Assembly (NCBI GenBank): GCA_035995185.1
Contig: DASYKT010000011.1
Span: 1-64,000 of the forward strand
Direction of reading: 5' to 3'
Length of the DNA: 64,000 bases
Source of the DNA: DASYKT01 sp035995185
Lineage (GTDB): Bacteria > Acidobacteriota > Blastocatellia > Pyrinomonadales > Pyrinomonadaceae
Positions within the stretch are counted from its first letter, which is position 1, and the number at the start of each line of letters is the position of its first letter. Under the pieces are notes generated by a model. The model saw only the letters and a program-made list of their open reading frames with translations, did no database searches and was not told where the DNA came from. This document shows, one piece after another, positions 44,501 through 53,041 of the stretch. Position numbers and translations under genes: made by a program.

Positions 44501-44808
44501 TCCTTGTCACTAACCAGCATTCGCTTTCGGATGCGGAGGATTTTACCGAAGGCTATCGCTCGCTCAAACTCGGCAAAGTGGTGGGCGAGCCCACCGCCGG
44601 CTGGATCATCTTTACCTGGAACACGCAGCTTTTTGAAGGCACGACGTTCCGCCTGCCGCGCCAGCTGGTGATGGGAAGCGACGGCAAGGATATGGAACTA
44701 AACCCGCGCCCGGTCGACGTTCAGGTAACACGCCCCATCGGCGAAACGATGACCGGAAAGGATTCGCAGCTCGATGCCGCAGTGAAGGCGTTGATGGGCG
44801 GGAATTAA
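41554..44808 (+). CDS. Tricorn-like S41 protease with beta-propeller
   Basis: 1084 residues with a signal peptide (LTRVVLTALLVSICAVAGAA). The N-terminal half (~28-520) is a TolB/PD40-type beta-propeller with recurring FSPDGKxLAF and WSPDSKxLVY repeats. A Pro/Ala linker (~548-590) follows, then a second propeller part, a PDZ domain (~790-870) and the S41 catalytic region: VVIDVRNNNGGFINPYVIDI, NQHSLSDAEDFTEGYRSL (nucleophile Ser region) and GEPTAGWI. The order matches tricorn protease, which degrades peptides into small fragments. Exported, so it probably works on extracytoplasmic peptides. Confidence 0.93.
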   Translation: MTLTRVVLTALLVSICAVAGAAAPYMTEPSLSPDRTEIAFVSGGDIWSVPAAGGTARLLVSHPATESRPFFSPDGKRLAFTSNRTGAGDIYILNLDSGELRRLTFDDSLDQLEAWSRDGSWIYFSSTSKDISGMNDIFRVSAGGGTPMQVSSDRYTNEFGATPLADGSLVFAARGLSSGQWWRKGRSHIDETELWLKTGDRYEELTPRGAKQMWPMASADGSRVFFMSDRSGAQNIWALSVGGAKGLARQLTNFTDGRVLWPSISYDGKEIVFERNFAIWKMKTDGGTAEAVTITLRGSASSPLNDRVNLSTQVRELALSPDGKKVAVISRGEVFAASSKDGGDAVRVTNTMSPESFVTWSPDSKTLVYSSEREGSTALYQYDFSTETETRLTTGNNIDVLARFSPDGKLLAFVRNARAMMIYDTATKQERELCKFFTDPAPLLGKDSYSWSPDSRWIAYLTYAPDTRSYTNVSVVPAGGGAPRAVSFLANSNSGSLSWSPDGSYILFDTSQRTEDGAIARIDLKLRTPKFREDQFRDLFRQENPKQTRPPGPPPATSPTPAATPAATPQPSPSASPAAGGISATEPAKKEEEKTEIVFEDIRKRLSIINTGVNDGGQVISPDGKTLLVLASAEGQFNLYTLSLDELSTDGSARQLTSTAGFKTNAQFSPDSKEIYYIENGRINIVTLDRREVRPLSLNLEMNVEFAREKMEVFKQGWRYMRDNFYDDKYHGADWNAVRATYEPLINDARNMDEVRRLMNMMVGELNASHLGVGGPSGFTAAPIGKLGLRFDRGEYETNGKLKITEVITLGPAAVVKDINLGDYLVSVDGINIDGKTNLDEQLENKVGKRVVLGISKTGAAGDKRQVIIKPVPTFAEKNLLYRQWVEANRAYVARISGGKLGYVHLPDMGQGSLNQLYIDLDTENQNREGVVIDVRNNNGGFINPYVIDILSRRGYLTMKERGLWNVPSRSALGQRALERPTVLVTNQHSLSDAEDFTEGYRSLKLGKVVGEPTAGWIIFTWNTQLFEGTTFRLPRQLVMGSDGKDMELNPRPVDVQVTRPIGETMTGKDSQLDAAVKALMGGN

Positions 44809-44810
44809 TT

Positions 44811-44900
44811 TTTAGTGCATTTCGTGTGCTTAGTGGCTACTCCGGTTCAATATTAATGAACATAAGACGTAACCACTAAGTACACTAAAAACACGAAAAA
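44811..44900. repeat. Imperfect inverted repeat, gtggctac/gtaaccac type
   Basis: TTTTAGTGCATTTCGTGTGC then TTAGTGGC, answered by GTAACCACTAAGTACACTAA then AAACACGAAAAA. Sits between convergent genes and could terminate both transcripts. Confidence 0.65.
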
Positions 44901-44911
44901 TTGTTTAAAAC

Positions 44912-45550
44912 TTATATCGATAGAGCTATAAGCCACTGAGCCAGAAAATATGTGCTGAGGATATAGATGTCTTTTTTCGGGATCGGGTTTTTGAAACGGT
45001 CGTAGGCGAGCAGCGAATCGGAAACGATAAAGACGAGCGCTCCGGCAAAGGCCAGGGCGCTTTCTATTGTCTGTAAATTAAGAAAGCGGTTCATCGCAAA
45101 GCGGCCCATCATGCATATCGTCAGCGCATATACGAAAACCGGGATTTTCATCGGGCCGAGGCTGTACCACAAAATCCGCATAAAAACAGCAAAGAAAAGC
45201 ACGAACGGCACGGCGGAATAGATTGCGTTCGGCATTACCGGCAGCTGGTAAAACGCCGCCACATAACAAAAATGCGCCAGCAGAAAAACCACCAGTCCCG
45301 GCAGAAAAAGCTGTTTGTCAAAGATAAGAAAAATGTCGCCAACCAGTGAAAATCCCAGCCCGATCAGAATAGCGATCTTATAAAATTGCGGATCACCATC
45401 CGGCTGCAACAATGCAATAGCGATAATGCACAGCATCGCGAGCGGTTTAAAAATGCATTTCTGAACGGTGTCGCCTTTGAGATAGGCGCGGATAGTGAGC
45501 GCGGCGAAGATCAACGCTAAGATGGACAGGATAAGTTGAGAAGATGGCAT
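44912..45550 (-). CDS. Lysoplasmalogenase-like YhhN/TMEM86 family protein
   Basis: 212 residues with about seven to eight membrane spans (SSQLILSILALIFAALTIRA; IAILIGLGFSLVGDIFLIFD; FLPGLVVFLLAHFCYVAAFY). The GFSLVGDIFLIFD motif and the late VFIVSDSLLAYDRF motif, with two conserved acidic residues in membrane spans, are typical of the YhhN family. Characterised members cleave the vinyl-ether bond of lysoplasmalogens. Lipid class in this host is unknown, so substrate is inferred. Confidence 0.9.
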   Translation of the reverse strand: MPSSQLILSILALIFAALTIRAYLKGDTVQKCIFKPLAMLCIIAIALLQPDGDPQFYKIAILIGLGFSLVGDIFLIFDKQLFLPGLVVFLLAHFCYVAAFYQLPVMPNAIYSAVPFVLFFAVFMRILWYSLGPMKIPVFVYALTICMMGRFAMNRFLNLQTIESALAFAGALVFIVSDSLLAYDRFKNPIPKKDIYILSTYFLAQWLIALSI

Positions 45551-45575
45551 CGGTACTTAAGATTTACATTACTTT

Positions 45576-48080
45576 CTATCGTACCGGTTTGTCATCCGCC
45601 GGGGAACTTTCCGCTTCGGCGGCGGGCATCGGTTTAATTGCCGGGGAAATTTGCAAAAGCAGATTGATGTTTATGTTGTTCAAACCGTACTTATCATAAA
45701 ATTCGGGCAATTCCATATCATGCTCTACCCGGGACATTAAAAGTTTTTTCAGACGTATTTTTGCGGCCCAGTAGTCAGACGAAACTGAAGATGCTTCGAG
45801 GTCTTCGGCAGCCAGTTTTTGCAATTCGTCCAGCAGCATCGGATTATCATCGAGTTCAGCGATCAGCATGGGATAGCGCAGATCGATGGCGACAAACTTT
45901 CCCAGTTTGTAAAGATTTATTCGCTTATGAGCAGAACCCTCCGGTGGAGGATTAAACAAACCCGTCTCGTTGCCGATATAGATCTTGAGCCGGTAAATAT
46001 TCAAGAATTGCTTGATACGGCGTGGATTATAGTCGAAAAACGGCCCGACCGTTTTGATCACCTTGTCTATCGCCGGCGAATCCACGTCTTCTTGTTTGGG
46101 CGGTTCTTTCGACTCCACGGGTTTGTAGATAACATTACTTTCTACCCACCTAGTAGGCTTAGTCAGACCCGTACTAAACTTGATGCTGTCAACCGCAACA
46201 GGTTCATCTAAAATGTTTGTTGTAGTCTGTGAAGAAACGCTCGTCCTGCCGCTAAGCTCCATTATCAATTTTTCGATATCGTCCGGGCGCGCCTGGGGAA
46301 CTTTGAACGGCACCTGGATAAATTTTTCGATAAATTCGAAACCGTATTCGAGTTTAGGATTTGCGTTCGGTTTGTCGGTCGGCGATGAGGGCGCCAGGTA
46401 TTCCAGCAATTTTTCATGCTTGACGGCTATCCCGGCCGCCACCTTTTCACGGTCCATGCCGATGATGAAATAAAGCTGCGGATTTTCCGACAGCATCAGA
46501 TTTAAGGCCTGCATCAATTCTGCTGATTTAGGAACATCACAGCGATCGAGATCGTCGATAAAAACAAACACCCGCCGGGCATTTTCACCTTTTCCGGCGT
46601 AGGCTTCGATGATCTTGGAAAAATCTTCGTGAAACTCGTCGAGAAAAGTTGCGCGTTTTTTATAGTCGGGAGCTCTTAGATGTTTCTTGAAATCGGTGGT
46701 CAGCGGATTGATAAGAAATTCGTTGATCTTGCGAAAAGCGAGAACGTAGAGGATCAAATAACCGGCGACGGTTAAGGTGAGAAACCTGATGACAAGATCG
46801 GCCCCGTCTTTACTCAACGCTTGTGCCAGCCAGCTGCCGAGCGGTGCAAATTCTGATAGATGTTGAAAATAATTATTGACCAGCAGCACGGCCAGATAAA
46901 ACAACGAAAGCGCGACCAGCCCGAGGGTAAGAAAACTGAACCAGCCTTTTCGCCAATCAAAGCGGCGGCGAAAGAGTTCAAACTTGGCTTTGAACCTGTT
47001 TCTCCAGCTTACTTTCTGGCTTAACTCTTTTATCATCCTGGTCGCAAAAGCTGCCCAGAGAGCGTCTTCCTTATCATATCGCCAGGCGTTAAAGTGAACG
47101 GTCAAGATGTCAGGGTCGATCTTTTTAAGCTCCTCCTCGGTTTGCAGCATAAAGGAAGATTTTCCCGATCCCCATTCGCCCTCGATCGACATGGTCAGCG
47201 GCCCTTTGGTTTTTGGATCCATCAGAAATTTAGCGATCGCTTCGACGTAGGGTTTAAAACCGAGCTTGTCATCGGCCGTCGGCTGGTCGCCTACAGTGCC
47301 GATCTGAACCGTGTGCGACTCTTCCGCTTGCTCTGTCTCATCACCTGGCGATGAAGAAGTTTCGGGCGATCCGTTCGACGTAGGTTGTTCCTGGGCGAGA
47401 GAATCCGCTGGGAACATGTCAGTGTAGTCGGTGTCGAGCACAATAAATTTAGGCTGAACTCCCAACGCAGCAGCTAATAAAATGATATTGCTTTGTCCGG
47501 CCCTGACCATCCCGGTTTCGATTTTAGATATCGAAGATGCGCTCAAACCAGCGCGGGCGGCGAGATCTTTTTGTGACCATCCTCTTTCGAGCCGAAGTTT
47601 TTTAATCCTACTACCGAAAACCCTGTCACCGGTCGGTGTCGATAGCGGCGTCGGTGCGATTATGCCTCCGGAACGATCCCTGGTAGGTCCGGCCGCCGCT
47701 ATAGTTCCATCTGACGATGACCAATGGCGATTTGTATCATAGATTTTTCGGGCAATGTTTTCGACCTCATAAAGTCCCACGCTCTTGCCGCCAATTGTGT
47801 TTTTGATCCCTAACCAAATTTTTTCGTCTCTTATCAGATCCAGAAAAGCCCGGCCTCTTTCGGTTAGATTAATTTCAGCCTGCTTCAGTTCATCAATGTT
47901 AGAGATCTCGGGACCTTCGAGAAACCCGGCCTCATTAAGTTCCTGAATATGGTATAAAAACTCTTTTATTGAAGGTGAAGATAATGCAGGAAAGCGAATG
48001 GAAGAAGAATTCTGCAAATTCAGCAGAATATATCTCGCAAGATCGATATCTAATTTAATAAGATTAAACTTCGTGGCCAT
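45576..48080 (-). CDS. DUF2513-XRE-KAP P-loop NTPase fusion
   Basis: 834 residues from the ATG at 48080 (a TTG 6 nt upstream is in frame). Numbering here starts at that upstream codon. N-terminus (~5-118) is DUF2513-like, with the KLDIDLARYILLNL start and AEINLTERGRAFLDLIRDEK. An XRE helix-turn-helix (~158-200) has RIKKLRLERGWSQKDLAARA. The KAP NTPase starts near 277: Walker A GEWGSGKSS (~303-311), FNAWRYDKEDALWAAF, two membrane spans (~383-404, 430-452) inside the domain, Walker B VFVFIDDLDRCD (~506-517). KAP NTPases include the phage-exclusion factor PifA. The fused DNA-binding part suggests self-control. No neighbouring effector gene. Membrane ATPase; the fusion is unusual. Confidence 0.88.
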   Translation of the reverse strand: MATKFNLIKLDIDLARYILLNLQNSSSIRFPALSSPSIKEFLYHIQELNEAGFLEGPEISNIDELKQAEINLTERGRAFLDLIRDEKIWLGIKNTIGGKSVGLYEVENIARKIYDTNRHWSSSDGTIAAAGPTRDRSGGIIAPTPLSTPTGDRVFGSRIKKLRLERGWSQKDLAARAGLSASSISKIETGMVRAGQSNIILLAAALGVQPKFIVLDTDYTDMFPADSLAQEQPTSNGSPETSSSPGDETEQAEESHTVQIGTVGDQPTADDKLGFKPYVEAIAKFLMDPKTKGPLTMSIEGEWGSGKSSFMLQTEEELKKIDPDILTVHFNAWRYDKEDALWAAFATRMIKELSQKVSWRNRFKAKFELFRRRFDWRKGWFSFLTLGLVALSLFYLAVLLVNNYFQHLSEFAPLGSWLAQALSKDGADLVIRFLTLTVAGYLILYVLAFRKINEFLINPLTTDFKKHLRAPDYKKRATFLDEFHEDFSKIIEAYAGKGENARRVFVFIDDLDRCDVPKSAELMQALNLMLSENPQLYFIIGMDREKVAAGIAVKHEKLLEYLAPSSPTDKPNANPKLEYGFEFIEKFIQVPFKVPQARPDDIEKLIMELSGRTSVSSQTTTNILDEPVAVDSIKFSTGLTKPTRWVESNVIYKPVESKEPPKQEDVDSPAIDKVIKTVGPFFDYNPRRIKQFLNIYRLKIYIGNETGLFNPPPEGSAHKRINLYKLGKFVAIDLRYPMLIAELDDNPMLLDELQKLAAEDLEASSVSSDYWAAKIRLKKLLMSRVEHDMELPEFYDKYGLNNININLLLQISPAIKPMPAAEAESSPADDKPVR

Positions 48081-48197
48081 ATGCAAGAATAAAGTCAGAG
48101 GCGTGGGGGTTGGAGGATATCTAAGCTTGTCAGGGATTTACTTTATCGGGCAGCTTCCTCAATGTTCCATCGATCTCAAACTTATCCCGGTATTATT

Positions 48198-48440
48198 TCA
48201 GATAACTGCGGAAAACCCAATCTGTTTTTTGGACTTGAATGTGGCATTTGGCGCAATCGCCGGCAGTTTCGCTTTGATCGGTGCTTTGGATATTTTTGCC
48301 CAGGTCTTGTATTTAGCTACGCTCTGAAAAACATCGTCGCCTTCGGCCCGGGAATTGAAGAATTGCGAGCCGCAAAAAATAAAAGCGACCACACCCAGGA
48401 CGCTTGATACAGTAAGAATTTTGAGACTGGTTTTCGACAT
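48198..48440 (-). CDS. Small exported protein, probably truncated (cytochrome P460-like start?)
   Basis: 80 residues with a good ribosome site (GGGAAGGAAA) before the ATG at 48440, and an N-terminal span (LKILTVSSVLGVVAFIFCGS). The mature part (DDVFQSVAKYKTWAKISKAP) resembles the first residues of cytochrome P460-type exported heme proteins, but the C-terminal heme part (CxxCH) is absent. A nearby frame continues EIDGTLRKLPDKVNP, so a deletion or frameshift probably ended a longer gene. Downstream of lipA on the same strand, 29 bp gap. Confidence 0.6.
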   Translation of the reverse strand: MSKTSLKILTVSSVLGVVAFIFCGSQFFNSRAEGDDVFQSVAKYKTWAKISKAPIKAKLPAIAPNATFKSKKQIGFSAVI

Positions 48441-48468
48441 TTTCCTTCCCTTAAAGAAGGTTGATGCC

Positions 48469-49404
48469 TTAAATGGTTATAGCAGCTGCTTCGGCGCCTG
48501 ATTCCGTTTGCTGGCGTGCGTGGTAAGAGCTGCGGGTCAAAGGGGAAGATTCGACGTGCTTGAAACCCATGTCTTCACCGATGCGTTTCCATTCGGCAAA
48601 CTCTTCCGGAGTGACATAGCGCTCGACGGGCAGGCGGCGTTCGTAGGGCTGCAGGTATTGCCCGATGGTCATAATGTTGCAGTCAGATCTGCGCAGGTCG
48701 CGCATCAGATCGACCACTTCTTCAAACTCTTCGCCCAACCCCGCCATGATGCCGCTCTTGGTCAGCATCGAGGGAAAATGCCGATCGCGGAATTTTGCCG
48801 CGCGGTCAAGCAGCTCGAGCGTTTGATCGTATTTGGCGTCGGGGCGGACACGGCGGTAGAGGCGCGCGATCGTTTCGGTGTTGTGATTGAGCACGTCGGG
48901 ACGTGCTGCGAGCACCGTGTTTAGCGCCGCTTCGTCGCCGTTAAAATCCGGGATCAAAACTTCGACTTTGCACTCGGGATTTAATTCGCGGACTTTGGTG
49001 ATCGTTTCGGCCCAGTGCGCCGCGCCGCCGTCGGGCAGGTCGTCGCGATTGACGGAAGTGATGACGGCGTGTGCGAGTTGTAAGTGCTGCACGGCATCGG
49101 CCACGTGCGTCGGCTCGAGCGGGTCAAGCTCCATGGGCTTGCCCTTATTGACGGCGCAAAACCCGCAGTGGCGGGTGCAGGTGTCGCCGCCGAGCATAAA
49201 AGTAGCGGTCTTGTCGGTCCAGCATTCGAAGATATTCGGACAGCGCGCTTCCTGGCAGACCGTATGGAGCTTTAACCCTTCGATCAGTTTCAAAACGGCG
49301 TTTGAATTGGTCGGGTCACCGATCTTGATCTTTAGCCAGTCGGGCTTTTTTAGCCGCTCTTTTTTCTTCTTGATGAAGTTTTGAATTAAAACCTGTTCCT
49401 GCAT
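48469..49404 (-). CDS. lipA: Lipoyl synthase
   Basis: 311 residues. It has the auxiliary cluster motif C-x4-C-x5-C (CQEARCPNIFEC), the radical-SAM cluster motif C-x3-C-x2-C (CTRHCGFC), and the C-terminal RSSYHA motif whose Ser binds the auxiliary cluster. It inserts two sulfurs into protein-bound octanoyl chains to make lipoyl groups. LipB, which supplies the octanoyl substrate, is at 16034-16708. The N-terminal extension of ~25 residues (VLIQNFIKKKKERLKKPDWL) is normal for the family. Confidence 0.97.
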   Translation of the reverse strand: MQEQVLIQNFIKKKKERLKKPDWLKIKIGDPTNSNAVLKLIEGLKLHTVCQEARCPNIFECWTDKTATFMLGGDTCTRHCGFCAVNKGKPMELDPLEPTHVADAVQHLQLAHAVITSVNRDDLPDGGAAHWAETITKVRELNPECKVEVLIPDFNGDEAALNTVLAARPDVLNHNTETIARLYRRVRPDAKYDQTLELLDRAAKFRDRHFPSMLTKSGIMAGLGEEFEEVVDLMRDLRRSDCNIMTIGQYLQPYERRLPVERYVTPEEFAEWKRIGEDMGFKHVESSPLTRSSYHARQQTESGAEAAAITI

Positions 49405-49544
49405 AACGAAAGATATTCTAGCATTTTGCCGATGCCCGCAAAAGTATTGCGTTTTAACGTGAGATTGGTTTAATCCTGTTAAATAAGGTCTTACGCCTTA
49501 TTTTTTAACGACTTCCGTCTAACAGATCTTCATTTATATAAAAA

Positions 49545-49577
49545 TAAAAAAGGCGCCGGTGATATAGGCGCCTTTTG
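49545..49577 (-). terminator. Rho-independent terminator for the gene at 49596-50252
   Basis: On the minus strand: AAAAGGCGCC-tatatcacc-GGCGCCTTTTTTATTTTT. A perfect GC stem with a strong T-tail, 20 bases after the stop. Confidence 0.9.
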
Positions 49578-49595
49578 CATATGATGAAAAAAGTT

Positions 49596-50252
49596 CTATT
49601 TTTCAATGATCGTTACATGTCCCATTTTGCCTAAGGTTTCAAGGAAATCTTTGATCCCGTTTCCATGAATTGCGCCGTTCACTATTGTTTGCGAATCACC
49701 TATGGTAACTGAAAATTGTTTTCCTGAAACAAATGCCAGTTGACGTAAGACTGTGTCGACGGTAGCGCCACCGACACAGATCGTCAGTTCGCCGCCGCCG
49801 ATAAAATTATCTTTGATACCTTTCCAAAACTCTAATTTTTGTCCGTTTATAGTAAGAACGCCGCTGCCGTCCAGGTATTCCAATATGTCCCAGTCCGAGG
49901 GAGCCGCGGATTTTGATTCCTGAAGTTCGAAAGAGAAATTCTGGCGCGGTTCAAAAGCCACGGATACCGCGTAAGCGCGGGACAAAATGCCGCCGATCTT
50001 TTCCGACGCGGCAGTTCTCAGGGTATTCGCCAGGCGCCCGCCCTCTCCGAGTAAGATCGGTCCGCCCCCGGTTTCTTTTTGACAGGAAGAGCTGCACCCC
50101 GATGGGTTGCAGGTGCAAATGGCAAGATATTTAGGAGGACAAGATTGACTGGCAGAACATCCGTTCGGCAGGCTGCAGCTGCAGCTCGATTGAGCATAAA
50201 CAGCTAAGGCCCCCATCAGTAGAAAGAAAAGGGACAACAATAGCTTTTTCAT
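49596..50252 (-). CDS. Exported Cys-rich hypothetical protein
   Basis: 218 residues. Signal peptide MKKLLLSLFFLLMGALAVYA with cleavage before QSS. The mature N-terminus is Cys-dense: CSCSLPNGCSASQSC, CTCNPSGCSSSC, spaced like a small disulfide or metal knot. From ~70 it is a Cys-poor beta-rich domain (RAYAVSVAFEPRQNFSFELQ, VLTINGQKLEFWKG, GGGELTICVGGATVD). Ribosome site AAGGAGTTAAATA before the ATG at 50252. Function unknown; the Cys-rich start could be a binding module. Single-gene unit with its own terminator. Confidence 0.78.
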   Translation of the reverse strand: MKKLLLSLFFLLMGALAVYAQSSCSCSLPNGCSASQSCPPKYLAICTCNPSGCSSSCQKETGGGPILLGEGGRLANTLRTAASEKIGGILSRAYAVSVAFEPRQNFSFELQESKSAAPSDWDILEYLDGSGVLTINGQKLEFWKGIKDNFIGGGELTICVGGATVDTVLRQLAFVSGKQFSVTIGDSQTIVNGAIHGNGIKDFLETLGKMGHVTIIEK

Positions 50253-50473
50253 TATTTAACTCCTTGAAAGTGGGAAATGACGAAGATCAAATAGAAAAAT
50301 ACTCCTTTGAAATACTCCTTTGATTGGGAGGATTTTAGCACATAGCCTTGTATTTTTACAAGAAAATTGCCGGCCGTGGTTGAGCGGGCGCAGGGATCGA
50401 AGATATGAAAATCCGCGCCATTTTGCATGTATTTTTCAAAAGTTGCTCAGCAAGGAAATGAGTTTAAGCAAAA

Positions 50474-52747
50474 TCATTTGTCCTGCTTTAAAATATCGAT
50501 TCGCAGGCTGAATTCCTCCACTAAATTGCCGGTATTTCCAACTTTAAGAAACGAGATCTTGCCTTTCTTATCGACAAAAAGAGTGGTCGGATATGTCTCG
50601 CCCCCATCATTTATTTTTCTCAGATTTTCGGCATAACTGTCTGCCATCAAAACCGGAAAGTCGTATTTACGATCGGCAATAAATTTCTTTACGGTCATGA
50701 GATCGTCGCGCGAATCAAAAGTCAATATCGCGACGTCACTGTCATTCTTATATTTTGTCGCGAGTTCCTGAATTTCGGGCATTTCCTTTACGCAGGGCCC
50801 GCACCACACTCCCCAAAAGTTGATGACCACCACTTTTCCTTTTACATCGTCAGAAGCTATCGATCCCTGCTCGATAGTTTTCAGAGCGAAGGGCGCCAGA
50901 TCTTTCGGTTCCTTGATGCGCGACGCGGCCACTTCGATCATTATCCTCGCCCTTACTTTTTCTTTTATATTTTTGTAATAAGCGTCAAATCCCCGCAGAT
51001 CGCCGTTTTTCGCTTTATAAAGTTCTTTAATGCTGGCCGTGAGAGTGTTGGTGATAGTGGCCGATCTTAAATAAATGTCTTCCGCTTTATCGAATTCCTT
51101 GCGGGCCCTGTGTACCAGGGCAAGGATCAAAAGAACATCCGCATTTTCGTTGTTTATCTCATAGGCCTTGAGCAGTTCTTTTTCCGCCTCGTCAAATTTG
51201 TTTTCCAGGTACAGCGCGAATCCTAACGTTTCTAACGCATTCGAACGGATATACTTTGCCTGTCCTTCCGCATCTTTGGCATTTAAGACCGCGCGGAAAT
51301 CGGCCGCGTCCGCCTCACCTTCTTCTATCCCGGCTTTGGCATACGACAGCATTTCGCCCGTCAGGCCGGACTTAAGCCCGAAAACTTTTCGCACTGCCAA
51401 TAGATCGGCGATCTCCTTGTTCGTGTTGGAGTTTCGGTCATTTTTGTATTTCCTGACCGCGTCCAAAAGTTCTTTCAGTTTCTGGTCGGGCATTTGAAAG
51501 TCGTACTTTGCCCGCAAGAATAACCAGAAATACGCCATTCCCAACTGGTCCATGTCAAAATGCCGGGGACGCCTGATAAAAGCTCTCCATTCATCGTCGA
51601 TCCTATCGGCTTCCTTTTTATCGGGGTTGATGTACTTTAAAGATTCGTCCAGCAATTCTCTGTCGCCCAGCAACCGGGCCTCGTCAAGTTCACTCAGTTT
51701 CTTCATAAATCCGGCCGCCGGCACTCTCTCATTCACAGCCCTGTTCATCTTAAAGATCTGTTGAACTATGATGAGCTCGGCAAACTTCGTATTCGGGAAT
51801 TTCTTTAAGATCTGTGCCTCATAAAATTCCTGCTTTTGGGTGTTCTGTAATGTTCCATATTGGAGTGAAACGTTAAAGAGAATTTGCGGCGAATTTGGCT
51901 TGGTCTTTAACAACGCGTTTATGTCATCAACTATTTCCTGCTCTTTTTGTTCACCGGTTTTCTCGGTTTGATCGGCTAACATCCGCCAATACGCAACCCG
52001 GTTGGCCAATGCATTCGGTGCTAATTGCAGCGCTTTTTTTAGCAGTGGAAGCGCTTCTTTTGTCCTCTTATCCAGATTTAAATAATAAGAGTAGAGATAA
52101 AACGCATTGACCGATCCCGGGTCGAGCTTGATGGAAGTGTCGAAATCCTTAAAGGCTTTTTCCTTGTTATTAGCCTGGTAGTTACTAAGGGCCCGGTTGT
52201 AGTAAAACCGCGATCTGTCCTTGATCTTATCGGCATTCTTATCCAGCCACTCGATCGACTCAGCGTACTTGCCCGCGCGAAAGATCACCGTGTTGTAGCA
52301 AAAAATAGCTTCTTCATTACCGGGAGCGAGTTTGACAACTGTCTCGGCTGTTTTAAGCGCGTCCGCCGCGTTACCGTTATAACTATTGGCCATTGCCAGC
52401 GCTATCAGCGCCCACACGCCGCTATCTTTACGGCTATTACGGGCGGCCATTTCCCCGGCCATTGCCAGCGCAGCCTTGTAATTATCAGTTGACCGGGCGC
52501 CGTTTAAAACAACCCACATGCGCAATTCATCGTCTTCAGGAAATTGGCTGAGCAATTTTTGCCCGGTTTCATATCCGGCGCTGAAGTCGCGCGCGAAAAA
52601 AAGATCGCGCAATTTTTTTACACCCGCTTTACTGTCAGTAGGCGAATTTTTTCCGCCGGACGAAACGGCAGTCTGGGCCTGGCCGCCGCTCGTAAATAGG
52701 GCGGCTGCAAGACACGCAGATAAGATCAGTATCAAGTGTGTTTTCAT
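50474..52747 (-). CDS. Exported TPR protein with C-terminal TlpA-like thioredoxin domain
   Basis: 757 residues. Signal peptide (THLILILSACLAAALFTSGG). The middle (~40-580) holds several TPR motifs (ALAMAGEMAARNSRKDSGVW; ESIEWLDKNADKIKDRSRFY; RSRFYYNRALSNYQANNKEK). The C-terminus (~630-757) is a TlpA-type thioredoxin domain with VVINFWGVWCGPCVKEMPEI, an intact C-G-P-C pair, and YPTTLFVDKKGKI (cis-Pro). It is a periplasmic thiol-disulfide protein with a scaffold; partners unknown. Compare the CPNW variant at 17309. Confidence 0.9.
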   Translation of the reverse strand: MKTHLILILSACLAAALFTSGGQAQTAVSSGGKNSPTDSKAGVKKLRDLFFARDFSAGYETGQKLLSQFPEDDELRMWVVLNGARSTDNYKAALAMAGEMAARNSRKDSGVWALIALAMANSYNGNAADALKTAETVVKLAPGNEEAIFCYNTVIFRAGKYAESIEWLDKNADKIKDRSRFYYNRALSNYQANNKEKAFKDFDTSIKLDPGSVNAFYLYSYYLNLDKRTKEALPLLKKALQLAPNALANRVAYWRMLADQTEKTGEQKEQEIVDDINALLKTKPNSPQILFNVSLQYGTLQNTQKQEFYEAQILKKFPNTKFAELIIVQQIFKMNRAVNERVPAAGFMKKLSELDEARLLGDRELLDESLKYINPDKKEADRIDDEWRAFIRRPRHFDMDQLGMAYFWLFLRAKYDFQMPDQKLKELLDAVRKYKNDRNSNTNKEIADLLAVRKVFGLKSGLTGEMLSYAKAGIEEGEADAADFRAVLNAKDAEGQAKYIRSNALETLGFALYLENKFDEAEKELLKAYEINNENADVLLILALVHRARKEFDKAEDIYLRSATITNTLTASIKELYKAKNGDLRGFDAYYKNIKEKVRARIMIEVAASRIKEPKDLAPFALKTIEQGSIASDDVKGKVVVINFWGVWCGPCVKEMPEIQELATKYKNDSDVAILTFDSRDDLMTVKKFIADRKYDFPVLMADSYAENLRKINDGGETYPTTLFVDKKGKISFLKVGNTGNLVEEFSLRIDILKQDK

Positions 52748-52811
52748 TCGATCGCTTTGCCTATAAAGTCGGTTTCTTCATTAAAATTGTAAAAGCTCAC
52801 ACGGCTTTTAA

Positions 52812-52883
52812 TTAGCCACTAATTACGCCAATAACACGAATTAAAACAATCCTTTATTCGTGTTATTGGTGACATTCGTGGCC
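52812..52883. repeat. Inverted repeat, attcgtgttattggtgac type
   Basis: TAGCCACTAATTACGCCAAT then AACACGAATTAAAAC, answered by TTATTCGTGTTATTGGTGAC then ATTCGTGGC. Same style as the other gene-end repeats in this window. Confidence 0.65.
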
Positions 52884-52968
52884 GCATCCGTGACTTTAGA
52901 GGCAAAGCTATTCCGATCACCTTGTCGAAAATAGCTGAGCCGAAACCGATCCTGCTGTGGCGGCAACA

Positions 52969-53022
52969 AAAAAAGCGTGCCAGGTAAGTATTGGAAATTA
53001 CTTGCCTCTGACACGCTTTTAC
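52969..53022 (-). terminator. Rho-independent terminator of sodB
   Basis: On the minus strand: AAAGCGTGTCAGAGGCAAGT, loop TTTCCAATA, then ACTTACCTGGCACGCTTTTTTT. Long stem with small mismatches and a T7 tail, about 20 bp after sodB. Confidence 0.85.
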
Positions 53023-53041
53023 GAAACTCCGGTTGCAAAAA

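Noticed and set aside
45576..48080. KAP NTPase as a simple two-gene defence unit with the lysoplasmalogenase
   Set aside because: The YhhN protein at 44912 is a common lipid enzyme, and the same-strand position is not evidence of joint function.
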